DNA of 64,000 bases from Rhodanobacter humi. GTDB lineage: Bacteria > Pseudomonadota > Gammaproteobacteria > Xanthomonadales > Rhodanobacteraceae. The notes beneath the pieces were generated by a model that saw only the letters and a list, made by a program, of their open reading frames with translations, did no database searches and was not told the origin of the DNA. Positions 9,616 through 18,781 of the stretch are shown here, piece after piece. Within the stretch, counting starts at the first letter, position 1; every line of letters starts with the position of its first letter. The stretch covers positions 1,550,001-1,614,000 of the forward strand of contig NZ_JBGBPY010000001.1 of assembly GCF_041107455.1 (NCBI RefSeq). The letters run 5' to 3'. The position numbers were made by a program, and so were the translations under genes.

Positions 9616-11745
9616 ATGACTTCCAAGACCTCCCTCTGGCTGGCGCTTGTGCTGGGCATCACACTGGGCGGCATGAACATCGCCCATGCCGCCACCGACC
9701 AAGCCACCGCCAGCGACGATCCCTACCTGTGGCTGGAAGCCACCCACGGTGTGCGCGCGATGGACTGGGTGAAGCAGCAGAACGCGATCACCGAGAAGGA
9801 CTTCGCCAGCACGCCCGCGTTCGAGCACACCCGCACGCAGATCCTCGAAGTGCTCGACTCCGATGCGCGCATCCCCTACGTGCGCCGCATGGGCGACTGG
9901 CTCTACAACTTCTGGCAGGACCAGGCGCACCCGCGCGGCCTCTGGCGCCGCACCACGCTGGCCGAATATCGCAAGGCCGACCCGAAGTGGGAGACCGTGC
10001 TGGACGTGGACGCGCTGAACAAGGCCGAGGGCAAGCGCTGGGTGTGGAAGGGCGCGCAATGCCTGAAGCCCGCCTACACGCGCTGCCTGCTCTCGCTGTC
10101 GCCCGACGGCGGCGACGCGGTGGCGGTACGCGAGTTCAACATCCCCACGAAGTCCTTCGTGCAAGGCGGCTTCGAGCTGCCGATCGCCAAGACCCAGGTC
10201 GGCTGGATCGATCAGGACCACCTCTACGTGGGCACCGACTTCGGTCCCGGTTCGATGACGGCGTCCAGCTATCCGCGCATCGCCAAGGAATGGACGCGCG
10301 GCATGCCGCTTGCCGCCGCCACCACGGTGCACGAGGGCAAGACCAGCGACCTCGCGGTGAGCGCCTTCCACGACCGCACGCCGGGCTACGAGCGCGACTT
10401 CGTGCAGGTCGCCACCGACTTCTTCCACAGCGAGACCTTCCTGCGCAAGGACGGCAAGCTGGTGAAGCTCGACATCCCCGACGACGCCAACGCCGACGCG
10501 CACCGCGAATGGCTGCTGGTGACGCTGCGCTCGCCGTGGACGGTGGACGGCGTCACCTACCCCAACGGTGCGCTGATCGCCATGAAATTCGACGACTTCA
10601 TGGCCGGCAAGCGTGCGTTCACCGTGCTGTTCAAGCCCGATGCACACACCGCACTCTCCACGTACACATGGACGCAGCACCACCTGATCCTCGACGTGCT
10701 GGACGACGTCAAGAGCAAGCTGGAAGTGCTGACGCCCCCCGGAAATTCCGCAACCGCCGGTGACTGGCAGCGCGCCGCGATGCCCGGTGCGCCGGCGATG
10801 AGCACGGTCAGCGTGGTCGACACCGACCCCGACCGCAGCGACGAATACTGGCTCAGCGTCACCGGCTTCCTCACCCCGTCCTCGCTGGAACGCGGCGTGC
10901 TGGGCGAAGGCGCGGCCCGGACGATCAAGCACGAGCCGGCCTTCTTCGACGCCGCGAAGTTCGTCGTGAGCCAGCACTTCGTCACCTCGAAGGACGGCAC
11001 CCGCGTGCCCTACTTCGAGATCGCGCCGAAGAACCTCAAGCTCGACGGCAAGAACCGCACCCTGCTCTACGGCTACGGCGGCTTCGAGGTTTCGCTGCAG
11101 CCGCACTACTCCGGCTCGATCGGTCGTGCCTGGCTGGATCGCGGCGGCGTCTACGTGATCGCGAACATCCGCGGCGGCGGCGAATACGGCCCCGCCTGGC
11201 ACCAGGCCGCGCTGCAGGCGAACCGGCCCAAGGCCTACCAGGACTTCGCCGCGGTGGCCGAGGACCTGGTGAAGCGCGGCGTCACCTCCGCGCAGCACCT
11301 CGGCGCCGAGGGCGGCAGCAACGGCGGCCTGCTGATGGGCAACATGCTCACCCAGTACCCGCAGCTGTTCGGCGCGATCGCCTGCGAGGTGCCGCTGCTC
11401 GACATGAAGCGCTACATCCACCTCGACGCCGGCGCCTCGTGGATCGCCGAATACGGCAACCCCGACGACCCGAAGCAGTGGGCCTTCATCAAGACCTTCT
11501 CGCCCTACCAGAACCTGCACAAGGGCTCGCACTATCCGCCGGTGCTGTTCTACACCACCACCAGCGACGACCGCGTGGGCCCGGCGCAGGCGCGCAAGAT
11601 GGCCGCGAGGATGGAGGGCATGGACATCCCGAACGTGTGGTTCTACGAGAACCTGGAAGGCGGCCACGGTGCCGGCGCGGACAACAAGCAGTCCGCGCAC
11701 ATGCACGCGATGGTGTACGACTTCCTGTGGAGCAAGCTGCAGTAA
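9616..11745 (+). CDS. Exported prolyl oligopeptidase-family (S9) serine peptidase
   Basis: A 709-aa enzyme with an N-terminal signal peptide (cleavage probably after NIAHA, residue 25), so periplasmic or secreted. A beta-propeller domain covers roughly residues 60-420, and the C-terminal alpha/beta hydrolase domain starts around YFEIAPKNLKLDG. The catalytic triad is readable: Ser568 in GGSNGG, an Asp at 651-652 in TTTSDDRVG, and His684 in EGGHGAG. NIRGGGEYGPAWH is the typical S9 oxyanion segment. It likely degrades short proline-containing peptides. The gene stands alone between hppA and the convergent sigma factor gene. Confidence 0.88.
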   Translation: MTSKTSLWLALVLGITLGGMNIAHAATDQATASDDPYLWLEATHGVRAMDWVKQQNAITEKDFASTPAFEHTRTQILEVLDSDARIPYVRRMGDWLYNFWQDQAHPRGLWRRTTLAEYRKADPKWETVLDVDALNKAEGKRWVWKGAQCLKPAYTRCLLSLSPDGGDAVAVREFNIPTKSFVQGGFELPIAKTQVGWIDQDHLYVGTDFGPGSMTASSYPRIAKEWTRGMPLAAATTVHEGKTSDLAVSAFHDRTPGYERDFVQVATDFFHSETFLRKDGKLVKLDIPDDANADAHREWLLVTLRSPWTVDGVTYPNGALIAMKFDDFMAGKRAFTVLFKPDAHTALSTYTWTQHHLILDVLDDVKSKLEVLTPPGNSATAGDWQRAAMPGAPAMSTVSVVDTDPDRSDEYWLSVTGFLTPSSLERGVLGEGAARTIKHEPAFFDAAKFVVSQHFVTSKDGTRVPYFEIAPKNLKLDGKNRTLLYGYGGFEVSLQPHYSGSIGRAWLDRGGVYVIANIRGGGEYGPAWHQAALQANRPKAYQDFAAVAEDLVKRGVTSAQHLGAEGGSNGGLLMGNMLTQYPQLFGAIACEVPLLDMKRYIHLDAGASWIAEYGNPDDPKQWAFIKTFSPYQNLHKGSHYPPVLFYTTTSDDRVGPAQARKMAARMEGMDIPNVWFYENLEGGHGAGADNKQSAHMHAMVYDFLWSKLQ

Positions 11746-11769
11746 GACGCTGAGCTTTGCCGTGCGCGT

Positions 11770-11790
11770 GGGCCGGCCTTGTGCCGGCCC
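11770..11790. terminator. Hairpin downstream of the S9 peptidase
   Basis: An 8-bp stem GGGCCGGC/GCCGGCCC with loop CTTGT lies between the convergent peptidase and sigma-factor genes. There is no T tract, so terminator function is inferred from location. Confidence 0.4.
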
Positions 11791-11883
11791 GGTGCCCGCG
11801 AATTTCCAAACCCGCCGATTTGAAACGTCCTCGCGGCGAGAGCGCGCATCAGCGAGCTCCGCGCGCCCATTCACACGGCAGAA

Positions 11884-12801
11884 CTAGACCGCCGCCTGCA
11901 GCCGCTCCACGACGACGACCTGCGCGCCCTCCAGCGCGTAGCGTGCGTAATGGAAGTCGCGAATCGCGGCGACCTCGTTGCCGCTCCACTCGAGCACCAC
12001 GAAATACAGGGGTGCGCCGTCCGGGTCGTCGGGATCGAACACGAGCAGCACAGGGTTGCGGTCCACGAAACCCAACCCGAGTTGCCAGCCGTTCAAGCGG
12101 TTGTAGTTCTCGAAGTAGTTGGAGACCCGCGCCTTGCCGTCCGCCTGGATGCGGTTCACCAGGTTGAGCTTGACCTCGTCCGCCAGCATGTCCCGCACCG
12201 CGTCGAAATTCCGCGCGTTGAAGTGGGAAGCGTAAGTGGCCAGCAGGCGACGTTCGCGTGCATCGAGCATGGGCACCGGCGCGTCGTCCGGCGCGTTGGC
12301 GAGCTCCTTCAGGTGGGCACGACCCCGCTGCAATGCCGACTTGACCGCCGGCACCGTGCTGTCGGTGAAGTTCGAGACTTCGTCCAGGGAGTAGCCCAGC
12401 ACGTCCTTGAAGATCACGGTGCTGCGCTGCAGTGGCGGCAGCCGCGCGAAGATCCGGAAACCCACGAGCGCGGCGTCGAAGGCGTCGATGCGGGCGGAAT
12501 GGTCGACGATCATGTCCAGCTCCTCATCCGCGTGACGCGCGTCCTCGCGCGTGCGCCGCCGCAAGAAGTCGATGGCGGTGTTGTGGGTCACCCGGATCAG
12601 CCAGCGCTCCAGCACCGAGAAGTTGTCGATGTCCGGCGGCGAATCGAGCACCTTCACCACGGTCTCCTGCACCACGTCGTCGCCATCCACCGCCGAACCG
12701 GTCATGCGCGCCGCGTAGCGATGCAGCCGCGGTCGTATTTCGGCCAGCATCCGGTCGAGCAGCTGGCGTCGTGCGTGGATGGAAGCAGGGGCGTCGCTCA
12801 T
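11884..12801 (-). CDS. ECF sigma factor with C-terminal SnoaL-like domain
   Basis: A 305-aa extracytoplasmic-function sigma factor. Region 2 spans roughly residues 15-90 (DGDDVVQETVVKVLDSP then ERWLIRVTHNTAIDFLRRR). Region 4 spans roughly 115-165 (RLPPLQRSTVIFKDVLGYSLDEVSNFT...VKSALQRGRAHLK). A C-terminal domain of about 115 residues (LLATYASHFNARNFDAVRDML, WQLGLGFVDRNPVLLVF) resembles the SnoaL-like extension of SigJ/ECF41-type factors, which controls activity in cis. There is no adjacent anti-sigma gene, which fits that type. Target genes are not evident; the divergent GST gene is one candidate. Confidence 0.82.
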   Translation of the reverse strand: MSDAPASIHARRQLLDRMLAEIRPRLHRYAARMTGSAVDGDDVVQETVVKVLDSPPDIDNFSVLERWLIRVTHNTAIDFLRRRTREDARHADEELDMIVDHSARIDAFDAALVGFRIFARLPPLQRSTVIFKDVLGYSLDEVSNFTDSTVPAVKSALQRGRAHLKELANAPDDAPVPMLDARERRLLATYASHFNARNFDAVRDMLADEVKLNLVNRIQADGKARVSNYFENYNRLNGWQLGLGFVDRNPVLLVFDPDDPDGAPLYFVVLEWSGNEVAAIRDFHYARYALEGAQVVVVERLQAAV

Positions 12802-13111
12802 GGAAACGGTTGATCCTCGACAGTGGGTCGCAGTGGTTTCGGGGCGGTCGCGATTATGCGCCGGACGGCGTCATCCCCGTCGTCGACGCGCTCCCTTTCA
12901 TCAAGACGTTTTGGGCCGCGCAAAAGAATCGGACCCGGCGGCGAATTTCGGCCGCCCATGAGTCCCGCCTGGCGTGAGGCCGGCAAATCATCCCCGCACC
13001 GATTCCTTTCGCCTGGCCGGTTCGTTCTCTCGGTGAGACCCGCCGAATGCACGGCGGAATACACGCCGGATACGACCGGCGTCAATGGCCGTTCGAACGA
13101 GGAGGAACGAG
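12802..13111. other. Intergenic region between sigma factor and GST genes
   Basis: About 310 bp separate the divergent starts. I see no convincing reading frame, RNA or hairpin, and no motif I would call an ECF promoter. Promoters for both genes must lie here. Confidence 0.5.
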
Positions 13112-13765
13112 ATGAAAAAGATTGCCGTATGGGGTTTCAGCTGGGTGCCGCCTTTCGCCCAGGGACTGGTGCGGGACCTGCGGGTACGCTGGGCACTGGA
13201 GGAGGCCGGGCTCGCCTACGAAAGCCGCTGGGTCGGCATCGACGAACGCAACGCCGCGGCACACCGCAGCCGGCATCCGTTCGGGATGGTGCCTGTCCTC
13301 GAATCGGGCGACCAGACCCAATTCGAGACAGGCGCCATCATCTACATGCTCGCCGAGCAATGCGAAGCGCTCATGCCCGCCGATCTGCGCTTCGAAACGC
13401 TCACCTGGATGTTCGCCGCACTCAATTCGGTCGAACCGCCGCTGTGGAATCTTTTCGTGCTGGACAAGCTGCACGGCGACGAGGAGTGGACGAAGCTGCG
13501 GCGCGCGGGGGCGGTCGAGGAGGTCAAGGCGCGACTGGCCGCGCTTTCCGGCTGGCTCGACGGCCGCATGTACCTGCTCTGCTCGTTCACGGCCGCCGAC
13601 ATCTTGATGACAACGGTGCTGCGGTTCATCCGGCACACCGATCTGGTCGCCGGATATCCGGTGGTCGACGCTTACGTCAAACGCTGCGAATCGCGGCCGG
13701 CATTCAAGGCTGCCTTGCAAAACCAGTCATCCGGCTACGCACGGCACGAACCAGTCGCCGCCTGA
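13112..13765 (+). CDS. Glutathione S-transferase family protein
   Basis: A 217-aa GST-fold protein. The ATG at 13112 is preceded by GGAGGA at 13101, which decides it over the ATG at 13085. The N-terminal thioredoxin-like domain includes VRWALEEAGLAYESRWV, HPFGMVPVLESGD (the cis-proline loop) and FETGAIIYMLAE (glutathione gamma-Glu contact). The helical C-terminal domain contains FTAADILMTTVLRFI. The substrate is unknown. It is divergent from the ECF sigma gene and is followed by about 490 bp without a recognisable gene. Confidence 0.82.
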   Translation: MKKIAVWGFSWVPPFAQGLVRDLRVRWALEEAGLAYESRWVGIDERNAAAHRSRHPFGMVPVLESGDQTQFETGAIIYMLAEQCEALMPADLRFETLTWMFAALNSVEPPLWNLFVLDKLHGDEEWTKLRRAGAVEEVKARLAALSGWLDGRMYLLCSFTAADILMTTVLRFIRHTDLVAGYPVVDAYVKRCESRPAFKAALQNQSSGYARHEPVAA

Positions 13766-14253
13766 TCGGGAAAAAAGCCGCGGAGGGAAAGCGGGCGAAC
13801 AAATACATCGCCGGAATGGAGCGCATCCATGCCAGGCATGGGCTTGGTCGTCGCATGGCCGTCGCGTGTCGTCGTCAAGCACGACCGCGATGGCCGAACC
13901 ACGCGCATGACACCCCCACCACCATGTGGCCGCGTCCCGCATCGGTCCCGCCTCACGCGCCAGGCTGGCCCGAGAGAAGGCTTCTCCATGTCACCGGCAA
14001 CGTGTTGCTTGTTCCCACCGCGATATTCGCCCGTGGCTCGCAGCATTCTCCGAATGGCTTTGACGATTTCGCGCGAATTGGTTGTGTATCGCGTCGCCTC
14101 GCATACCTACGCTGCTCGCCGGACGCTTTCGTAACGAATAGTTGACGGCGACATCAGCGATTCGTCTGCGCCGACGTCTGGTTCGCCTGGGAGCCTCCCC
14201 AGCCCCAGGCGAATCCCTTCTCCACCTTTTCCCCACTCGCAGAGCAAAGACCC
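13766..14253. other. Gene-free stretch upstream of the HTH protein
   Basis: These 488 bp contain open frames on both strands but none with a credible start or protein-like composition. I see no strong hairpin, RNA or repeat. Confidence 0.4.
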
Positions 14254-14973
14254 ATGTCAACGCTCGCCGCCATGCCCCATGCGGATCCGTCTCGCTGCAT
14301 TGCAGGAAACGGCAACCCAGCGGACTTCCAGGGTGATCCGTTCCACGCGCGCATTGCGTTTCTCGAACACCCGCCGCGCGGATCTGGAACGGTGCGCGAC
14401 GGAGTCACGGATGACGTGCGCATGGCTTCGTCGCAAGCGCCTGCGGACACCGCGCTCGGCTTGTCCGCGCGCATCCAGTGGCTGATCCGGACCGCGGGCA
14501 GCGCCAGCGCCATCGCGCGGAGCTGTGGCGTTTCCGAAGGCACGGTACGCAACTGGCGCGATGGCCACAGCGACATGTCGCGCGAGCGTTGCGTGATTCT
14601 CGCGCAGGCACTCGGCATCTCGCTGCTCTGGCTGGTTTCCGGCGAAGGGACCATGCGCGTGGAGCCCCGCGCTGCCGCCGCCACGACGACATTTGCCGAC
14701 TCGCCGACGCCAACTGGCGCCACCGAGGGCACACCGCGAGCTCGCACGCCAGCGGTCGATGCACGCCTGCTCGCTTCCGCATTGCGGTTGCTGCAGTCGT
14801 ACATCGGCCTGGCCGGCGGTTCGCTGGATCCGTCGCAGCGTGCCGACGTGCTGGTCGAACTCTACGAACTGCTGGGACGCGCCGGCGAGCCAGGGCATGC
14901 CGAACGCCTGATCGCTTTCCACGCCACGCTCGGCAACCTCCTGCGCGGCAGTCGCCGCACCCTCATCGCGTGA
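14254..14973 (+). CDS. Helix-turn-helix (CI/XRE-like) DNA-binding protein
   Basis: A 239-aa protein with one recognisable domain, a phage repressor-type HTH at about residues 70-130. ARIQWLIRTAGSASAIARSCGVSEGTVRNWRDG is the helix-turn-helix, then ALGISLLWLVSGEG, a typical end of this domain. The first 56 residues look low-information, and an ATG at 14422 (MASSQAPAD) is a plausible alternative start. The C-terminal 90 residues are helical and unassigned. It lies just upstream of the Oar-like receptor gene in the same orientation, so it might regulate that gene, but this is only positional inference. Confidence 0.6.
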   Translation: MSTLAAMPHADPSRCIAGNGNPADFQGDPFHARIAFLEHPPRGSGTVRDGVTDDVRMASSQAPADTALGLSARIQWLIRTAGSASAIARSCGVSEGTVRNWRDGHSDMSRERCVILAQALGISLLWLVSGEGTMRVEPRAAAATTTFADSPTPTGATEGTPRARTPAVDARLLASALRLLQSYIGLAGGSLDPSQRADVLVELYELLGRAGEPGHAERLIAFHATLGNLLRGSRRTLIA

Positions 14974-14993
14974 TCGGGCGTGGCGCAGGGGCG

Positions 14994-15029
14994 CGACCGA
15001 TTCCGCGACGCCGGCACCGACCGATTCCG
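14994..15029 (+). promoter_or_regulatory. 12-bp direct repeat upstream of the TonB receptor
   Basis: CGACCGATTCCG occurs twice, at 14994-15005 and 15018-15029, with starts 24 bp apart, about 120 bp before the receptor start and just after the HTH gene. Repeats spaced near two helical turns can be an operator. No protein is known to bind here. Confidence 0.3.
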
Positions 15030-15146
15030 GAAAACATCGGCATGGCCATCCAGAAAACGAAGTAGATCGCCACAAGCATCCGCATTCCATGCGGCCGGGG
15101 TTCGCCGGGCGAATCCGGTTTCACATCTCACTGAGAGGGGAGTTGC

Positions 15147-18100
15147 ATGAACAGCAGCACGCACGTTGCAAATCGTCGCCACAGCCGAAAGCCGGTCTTG
15201 ACGACCTTGAGCCTGGCCATGGCCGCCACCTTGTATGGCCTCGGCGCGACCAACCCGCTTCACGCCCAGGCCACGACCGGCAGCATCTTCGGGAGCGCAC
15301 CCGCGGCGGCCGGCGAAACCGTGATGGCGAAGAGCGCCTCGGGCGTCACGCGCGAGGTGGCAGTCGGTGCGGACGGCCGCTACGCCATCAAGTCCTTGCC
15401 GGTGGGCACGTACACCGTGACCCTGCGCAACGGCGGCCAGACGATCGCCACGCACGACAACGTGGCGGTCAGCGTCGCCACCGGCATCGAGGTGCCGTTC
15501 ACCGCGGCCGCCAACGCGGCCAACGCCCAGAACCTGAGCGCCGTGCGCGTGGTCGCCAACGCGTTGCCATCGATCGACGTGTCCAGCGTCAACTCCAGCA
15601 CCATCATCACCGCCGCCGACCTGCGCAAGCTGCCGGTGGCGCGCAGCGCCGAATCGATCGCCCTGCTGGCGCCGGGCACGGTCGCGGGCAGCAGCTTCTT
15701 CATGGGCCCTGGCAACAAGACGCTGGTCGCGTTCGGCGGTTCGTCGGTCACCGAGAACGCCTACTACGTCAATGGCTACAACACCGGCGAGCCCTACAAG
15801 AACCTAGGCGGTTTCCAGTTGCCTTACGGCGCGATCGACCAGCAGGAGACGCTCACCGGCGGTTACAGCGCCAAGTACGGCCGTTCCGACGGCGGTGTGA
15901 TCAACCAGCTCGGCAAGCGTGGCACCAACGAGTGGCACTTCGGTGGCCAGGTGGCCTGGCAGCCGCGCTTTCTTGAGAGCAACCCGGTAAACAACTACTA
16001 CAACAGCCACCCGGTGATTCCCGCGCCGATCGGTCCGGTCACCTACCAGCTGGAAAACCCGAAACAGCCGGGCACGCTGAACCAGTACCGCGCCGACAAC
16101 AAGCAATGGCAGACGATCTACTCGGCCTACGTGGGCGGCCCGCTGATCAAGGACAAGCTGTTCCTGTTCCTGGCGGCCGAAACCACCAGGACGCATTCCA
16201 CCAACGTGGAGTTCGCCGCCAACCAGCTCGTGCAGTACAACCGGGACAAGGACAACAAGTTCTACGGCAAGCTGGACTGGAACATCACCGACAACAACGT
16301 CCTCGAGCTGACGGCGCTCAAGAACAATTCCAGCATCGGCGCCGGCACGTCCTACGCGTTCGACACCGACACGCTGAAGTCGGGGCCCTTCGTCACGAAC
16401 AACGACGTCACCAAGGACAACGCCCAGTTCTACCTCGGCCACTTCACCAGCTACATCACCGACAACGCCACGCTGAGCATCCTGTACGGCAAGGCGCGAT
16501 TCCAGGATCCCACGATCTACGGCAACCACAGCCCGCTGCCGTTCATTTCCCGCGCGGACCGCCAGGACCCGGCCCTGCTGCCGCCGGGCACCGGCTCGAA
16601 CGGCATCGTCAACAGCCAGACCAACACCAGCTGGACCTCGGCCCAGGCCGCCAACGGCACCCATGGCCTGCGCGTCGACTTCGACTACAAGCTGGGCGAC
16701 CACGACCTGTCCGTCGGCATCGACAACATGAGCTACAAGGCCCGCAACCAGGGCCCGGAACAGCAGAACCCGTTCAACCCGTCGCTGAACTACTTCTGGC
16801 GCTACTACCCGGGCGATATCGTGAAGAAGCGCGAGCTCGGCTGGGCCACCAGCATGACGATGACGCAGAAGGCGTACTACCTGCAGGACGCCTGGCAGGT
16901 CACGCCGAACGTGCTGCTGAACGTGGGCGTGCGCAACGACCACTTCACCAACTACAACGACCTCGGCAAGGCCTTCGTCGACGAGAAGAACCAGTGGGAA
17001 CCGCGCCTCGGCGTGAGCTGGGACGTGTTCGGCGACTCCTCGTTCAAGCTCTACGGCAACGCGGGCCGCTACTACCTCGCGCTGCCGGACAACGCGGCCG
17101 AACGCGCGGCAAACCGCTCGACCTATCTCGTCACCACCTACAACTACACCGGCATCGATCCGGCCACCGGCATACCGACCGGCTTGACCCAGATCGGCAA
17201 ACCGACTTCGCCCGACGGCGAGCTTGGCCTGCCCAAGGATCCGCAGCAGGTCACCGCGCGCAACCTGAAGCCGGAGTACGTGGACGAGTTCATCGTCGGC
17301 TTCGACAAGAAGCTGGGCGAACACTGGGTCTATGGCGCCAAGGCGATGTGGCGCGACCTGAAGACCGCGATCGACGACGAGTGCTCGCCGGGGCAGATCG
17401 GCGCCAAGATGACGAGCATGGGGCTGGACCCGAGCAAGTACTCCGACTCGCTCTACGGCGCCTCGTACTGCCGCCTGATCAACCCGGGCCTGACCAACAA
17501 CATGCTGGTCGTTTCCAACGACGGCAGCAGCAAGCTCATCGTGCCGATGACCATGAAGGACTGGGGTTACCAGCAGGGCGTGATCCGCAAGATCGGTTCG
17601 CTGGACCTGTACCTCGAGCATCCGTTCGACGGCAAATGGTACGGGCGCGCCGACTACACCTTCAGCCGCGGCTTCGGCAACACCGAAGGCCAGGTGCGCA
17701 GCGACTTCGGCCAGGCCGACGTCTCCAAGACCGAGGACTGGGACAGCTGGCAGCTGATGGACGGCCAGAACGGTGAACTGAGCAACATCCGCAAGCACCA
17801 GTTCCGCTTCCGCGGCGCCTACCAGATCACGCCGGAATGGCTGGTCTCCGCCGTCCTGCTGGTGCAGTCCGGCTTCCCGAAGGAATGCCTGGGCTACTAC
17901 GGACCTTCGGGCACCGGCGACCCCACCAATTACAACCTCGGCGGCGCGGGCAACTACCACTGGTGCCACGGGGTGCGCATCCCGCCGGGCTCCGTCGGTC
18001 ATACGCCGTGGACGGAGCTGCTCAACCTCGGCGTGCACTACATGCCGGCGTTCGCCGACCACAAGTTGGGCATCAACCTGGATGTCTTCAATGCTCTGAA

Positions 18101-18248
18101 CCAGCAGCGGGCCATCCAGACCCAGCCCGTCGGTGAAGCCGCCTACAACAGCGCCACCAACATCATCTCGATCAACAACAGCTACGGCCAGGGCATCTTC
18201 TGGAACCCGCCGCGCACCGTGCGGCTTTCGGTGACCTACGACTACTGA
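15147..18248 (+). CDS. Oar-like TonB-dependent outer-membrane receptor
   Basis: A 1033-aa outer-membrane protein. It has a long signal peptide (about residues 1-41, ending HAQA) and a carboxypeptidase-regulatory-like beta-sandwich (about 42-115, including GRYAIKSLPVGTYTVTLRNGG). A plug domain follows (STIITAADLRKLP, ESIALLAPGTV, FGGSSVTENAYYVNGYNT, GGYSAKYGRSDGGVINQ), then a large beta-barrel ending in the aromatic terminus VTYDY. This arrangement matches the Oar/TonB receptor group expanded in Xanthomonadales. The ligand is unknown. GAGGGGAG precedes the ATG. Two hairpins follow the stop codon. Confidence 0.88.
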   Translation: MNSSTHVANRRHSRKPVLTTLSLAMAATLYGLGATNPLHAQATTGSIFGSAPAAAGETVMAKSASGVTREVAVGADGRYAIKSLPVGTYTVTLRNGGQTIATHDNVAVSVATGIEVPFTAAANAANAQNLSAVRVVANALPSIDVSSVNSSTIITAADLRKLPVARSAESIALLAPGTVAGSSFFMGPGNKTLVAFGGSSVTENAYYVNGYNTGEPYKNLGGFQLPYGAIDQQETLTGGYSAKYGRSDGGVINQLGKRGTNEWHFGGQVAWQPRFLESNPVNNYYNSHPVIPAPIGPVTYQLENPKQPGTLNQYRADNKQWQTIYSAYVGGPLIKDKLFLFLAAETTRTHSTNVEFAANQLVQYNRDKDNKFYGKLDWNITDNNVLELTALKNNSSIGAGTSYAFDTDTLKSGPFVTNNDVTKDNAQFYLGHFTSYITDNATLSILYGKARFQDPTIYGNHSPLPFISRADRQDPALLPPGTGSNGIVNSQTNTSWTSAQAANGTHGLRVDFDYKLGDHDLSVGIDNMSYKARNQGPEQQNPFNPSLNYFWRYYPGDIVKKRELGWATSMTMTQKAYYLQDAWQVTPNVLLNVGVRNDHFTNYNDLGKAFVDEKNQWEPRLGVSWDVFGDSSFKLYGNAGRYYLALPDNAAERAANRSTYLVTTYNYTGIDPATGIPTGLTQIGKPTSPDGELGLPKDPQQVTARNLKPEYVDEFIVGFDKKLGEHWVYGAKAMWRDLKTAIDDECSPGQIGAKMTSMGLDPSKYSDSLYGASYCRLINPGLTNNMLVVSNDGSSKLIVPMTMKDWGYQQGVIRKIGSLDLYLEHPFDGKWYGRADYTFSRGFGNTEGQVRSDFGQADVSKTEDWDSWQLMDGQNGELSNIRKHQFRFRGAYQITPEWLVSAVLLVQSGFPKECLGYYGPSGTGDPTNYNLGGAGNYHWCHGVRIPPGSVGHTPWTELLNLGVHYMPAFADHKLGINLDVFNALNQQRAIQTQPVGEAAYNSATNIISINNSYGQGIFWNPPRTVRLSVTYDY

Positions 18249-18263
18249 GCCGTCGCGGCACCA

Positions 18264-18330
18264 GCCCGGCCGGTGATCGGCCGGGCGCGATGCTGACCAG
18301 ACGCCGGCGTCCGCCACGGACGCCGGCGTC
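18264..18330 (+). terminator. Double hairpin after the TonB receptor
   Basis: Stem 1 is GCCCGGCCG/CGGCCGGGC (18264-18286, loop GTGAT). Stem 2 is a perfect 14-bp stem at 18300-18313 and 18317-18330 with loop CCA, followed by GCTTTC. Together they probably terminate the receptor transcript. Confidence 0.65.
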
Positions 18331-18781
18331 GCTTTCGATGCGGGATCGATGCCGCGAAAAGCCCACCGCTGTTCGCGGGATGGCTGCCGGGCGTCGCGTC
18401 CAGCGGAGTCCTCGCGGCGCCGGCGCCTGTGCTTGCGCAGGCGTTCGGGTTACCGGCATCGACCACGGGTTCGACTCGCTGCCATCAGCCTGCGCGGCAA
18501 GCGGGTGCGGTCGATTTCCGGGCGTGTTCCCGCATCGACTGCCTGCGCGCGTTGCCGCGTGTCAACGGCCGCGCGAGAACTGCAAGGACAGCGGCCTCGC
18601 GGTGGGCGTGCATTCGACGGCAGTCGACTTCGAGCACGACCTGGCCAACGCGCAGGCCGCGATCGCAGGAACGTGCGAAGCCATCGGTTACGCAAGTGTT
18701 GCCGTACTTCGGCTGTTGTGCGCAAACTCTTGCCGCAGTCGAACCTCCACCCTCCGACTCCCCATCCGAGAGTGCGCTTGC
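18331..18781. other. Intergenic region before the MocR regulator
   Basis: About 450 bp of GC-rich DNA in which the regulator's frame stays open upstream. The residues encoded there are low-complexity Arg/Cys/Ala and resemble no protein family, so I treat it as non-coding. No clear promoter is visible. Confidence 0.4.

Noticed and set aside
15804..18317. 837-codon open frame antisense to the TonB receptor
   Set aside because: Composition is Val/Arg/Asp-rich without any fold signature, and the sense gene is a clear outer-membrane receptor.
18290..18781. In-frame N-terminal extension of the MocR regulator
   Set aside because: MocR proteins start directly at the GntR domain, and the upstream translation is not protein-like.
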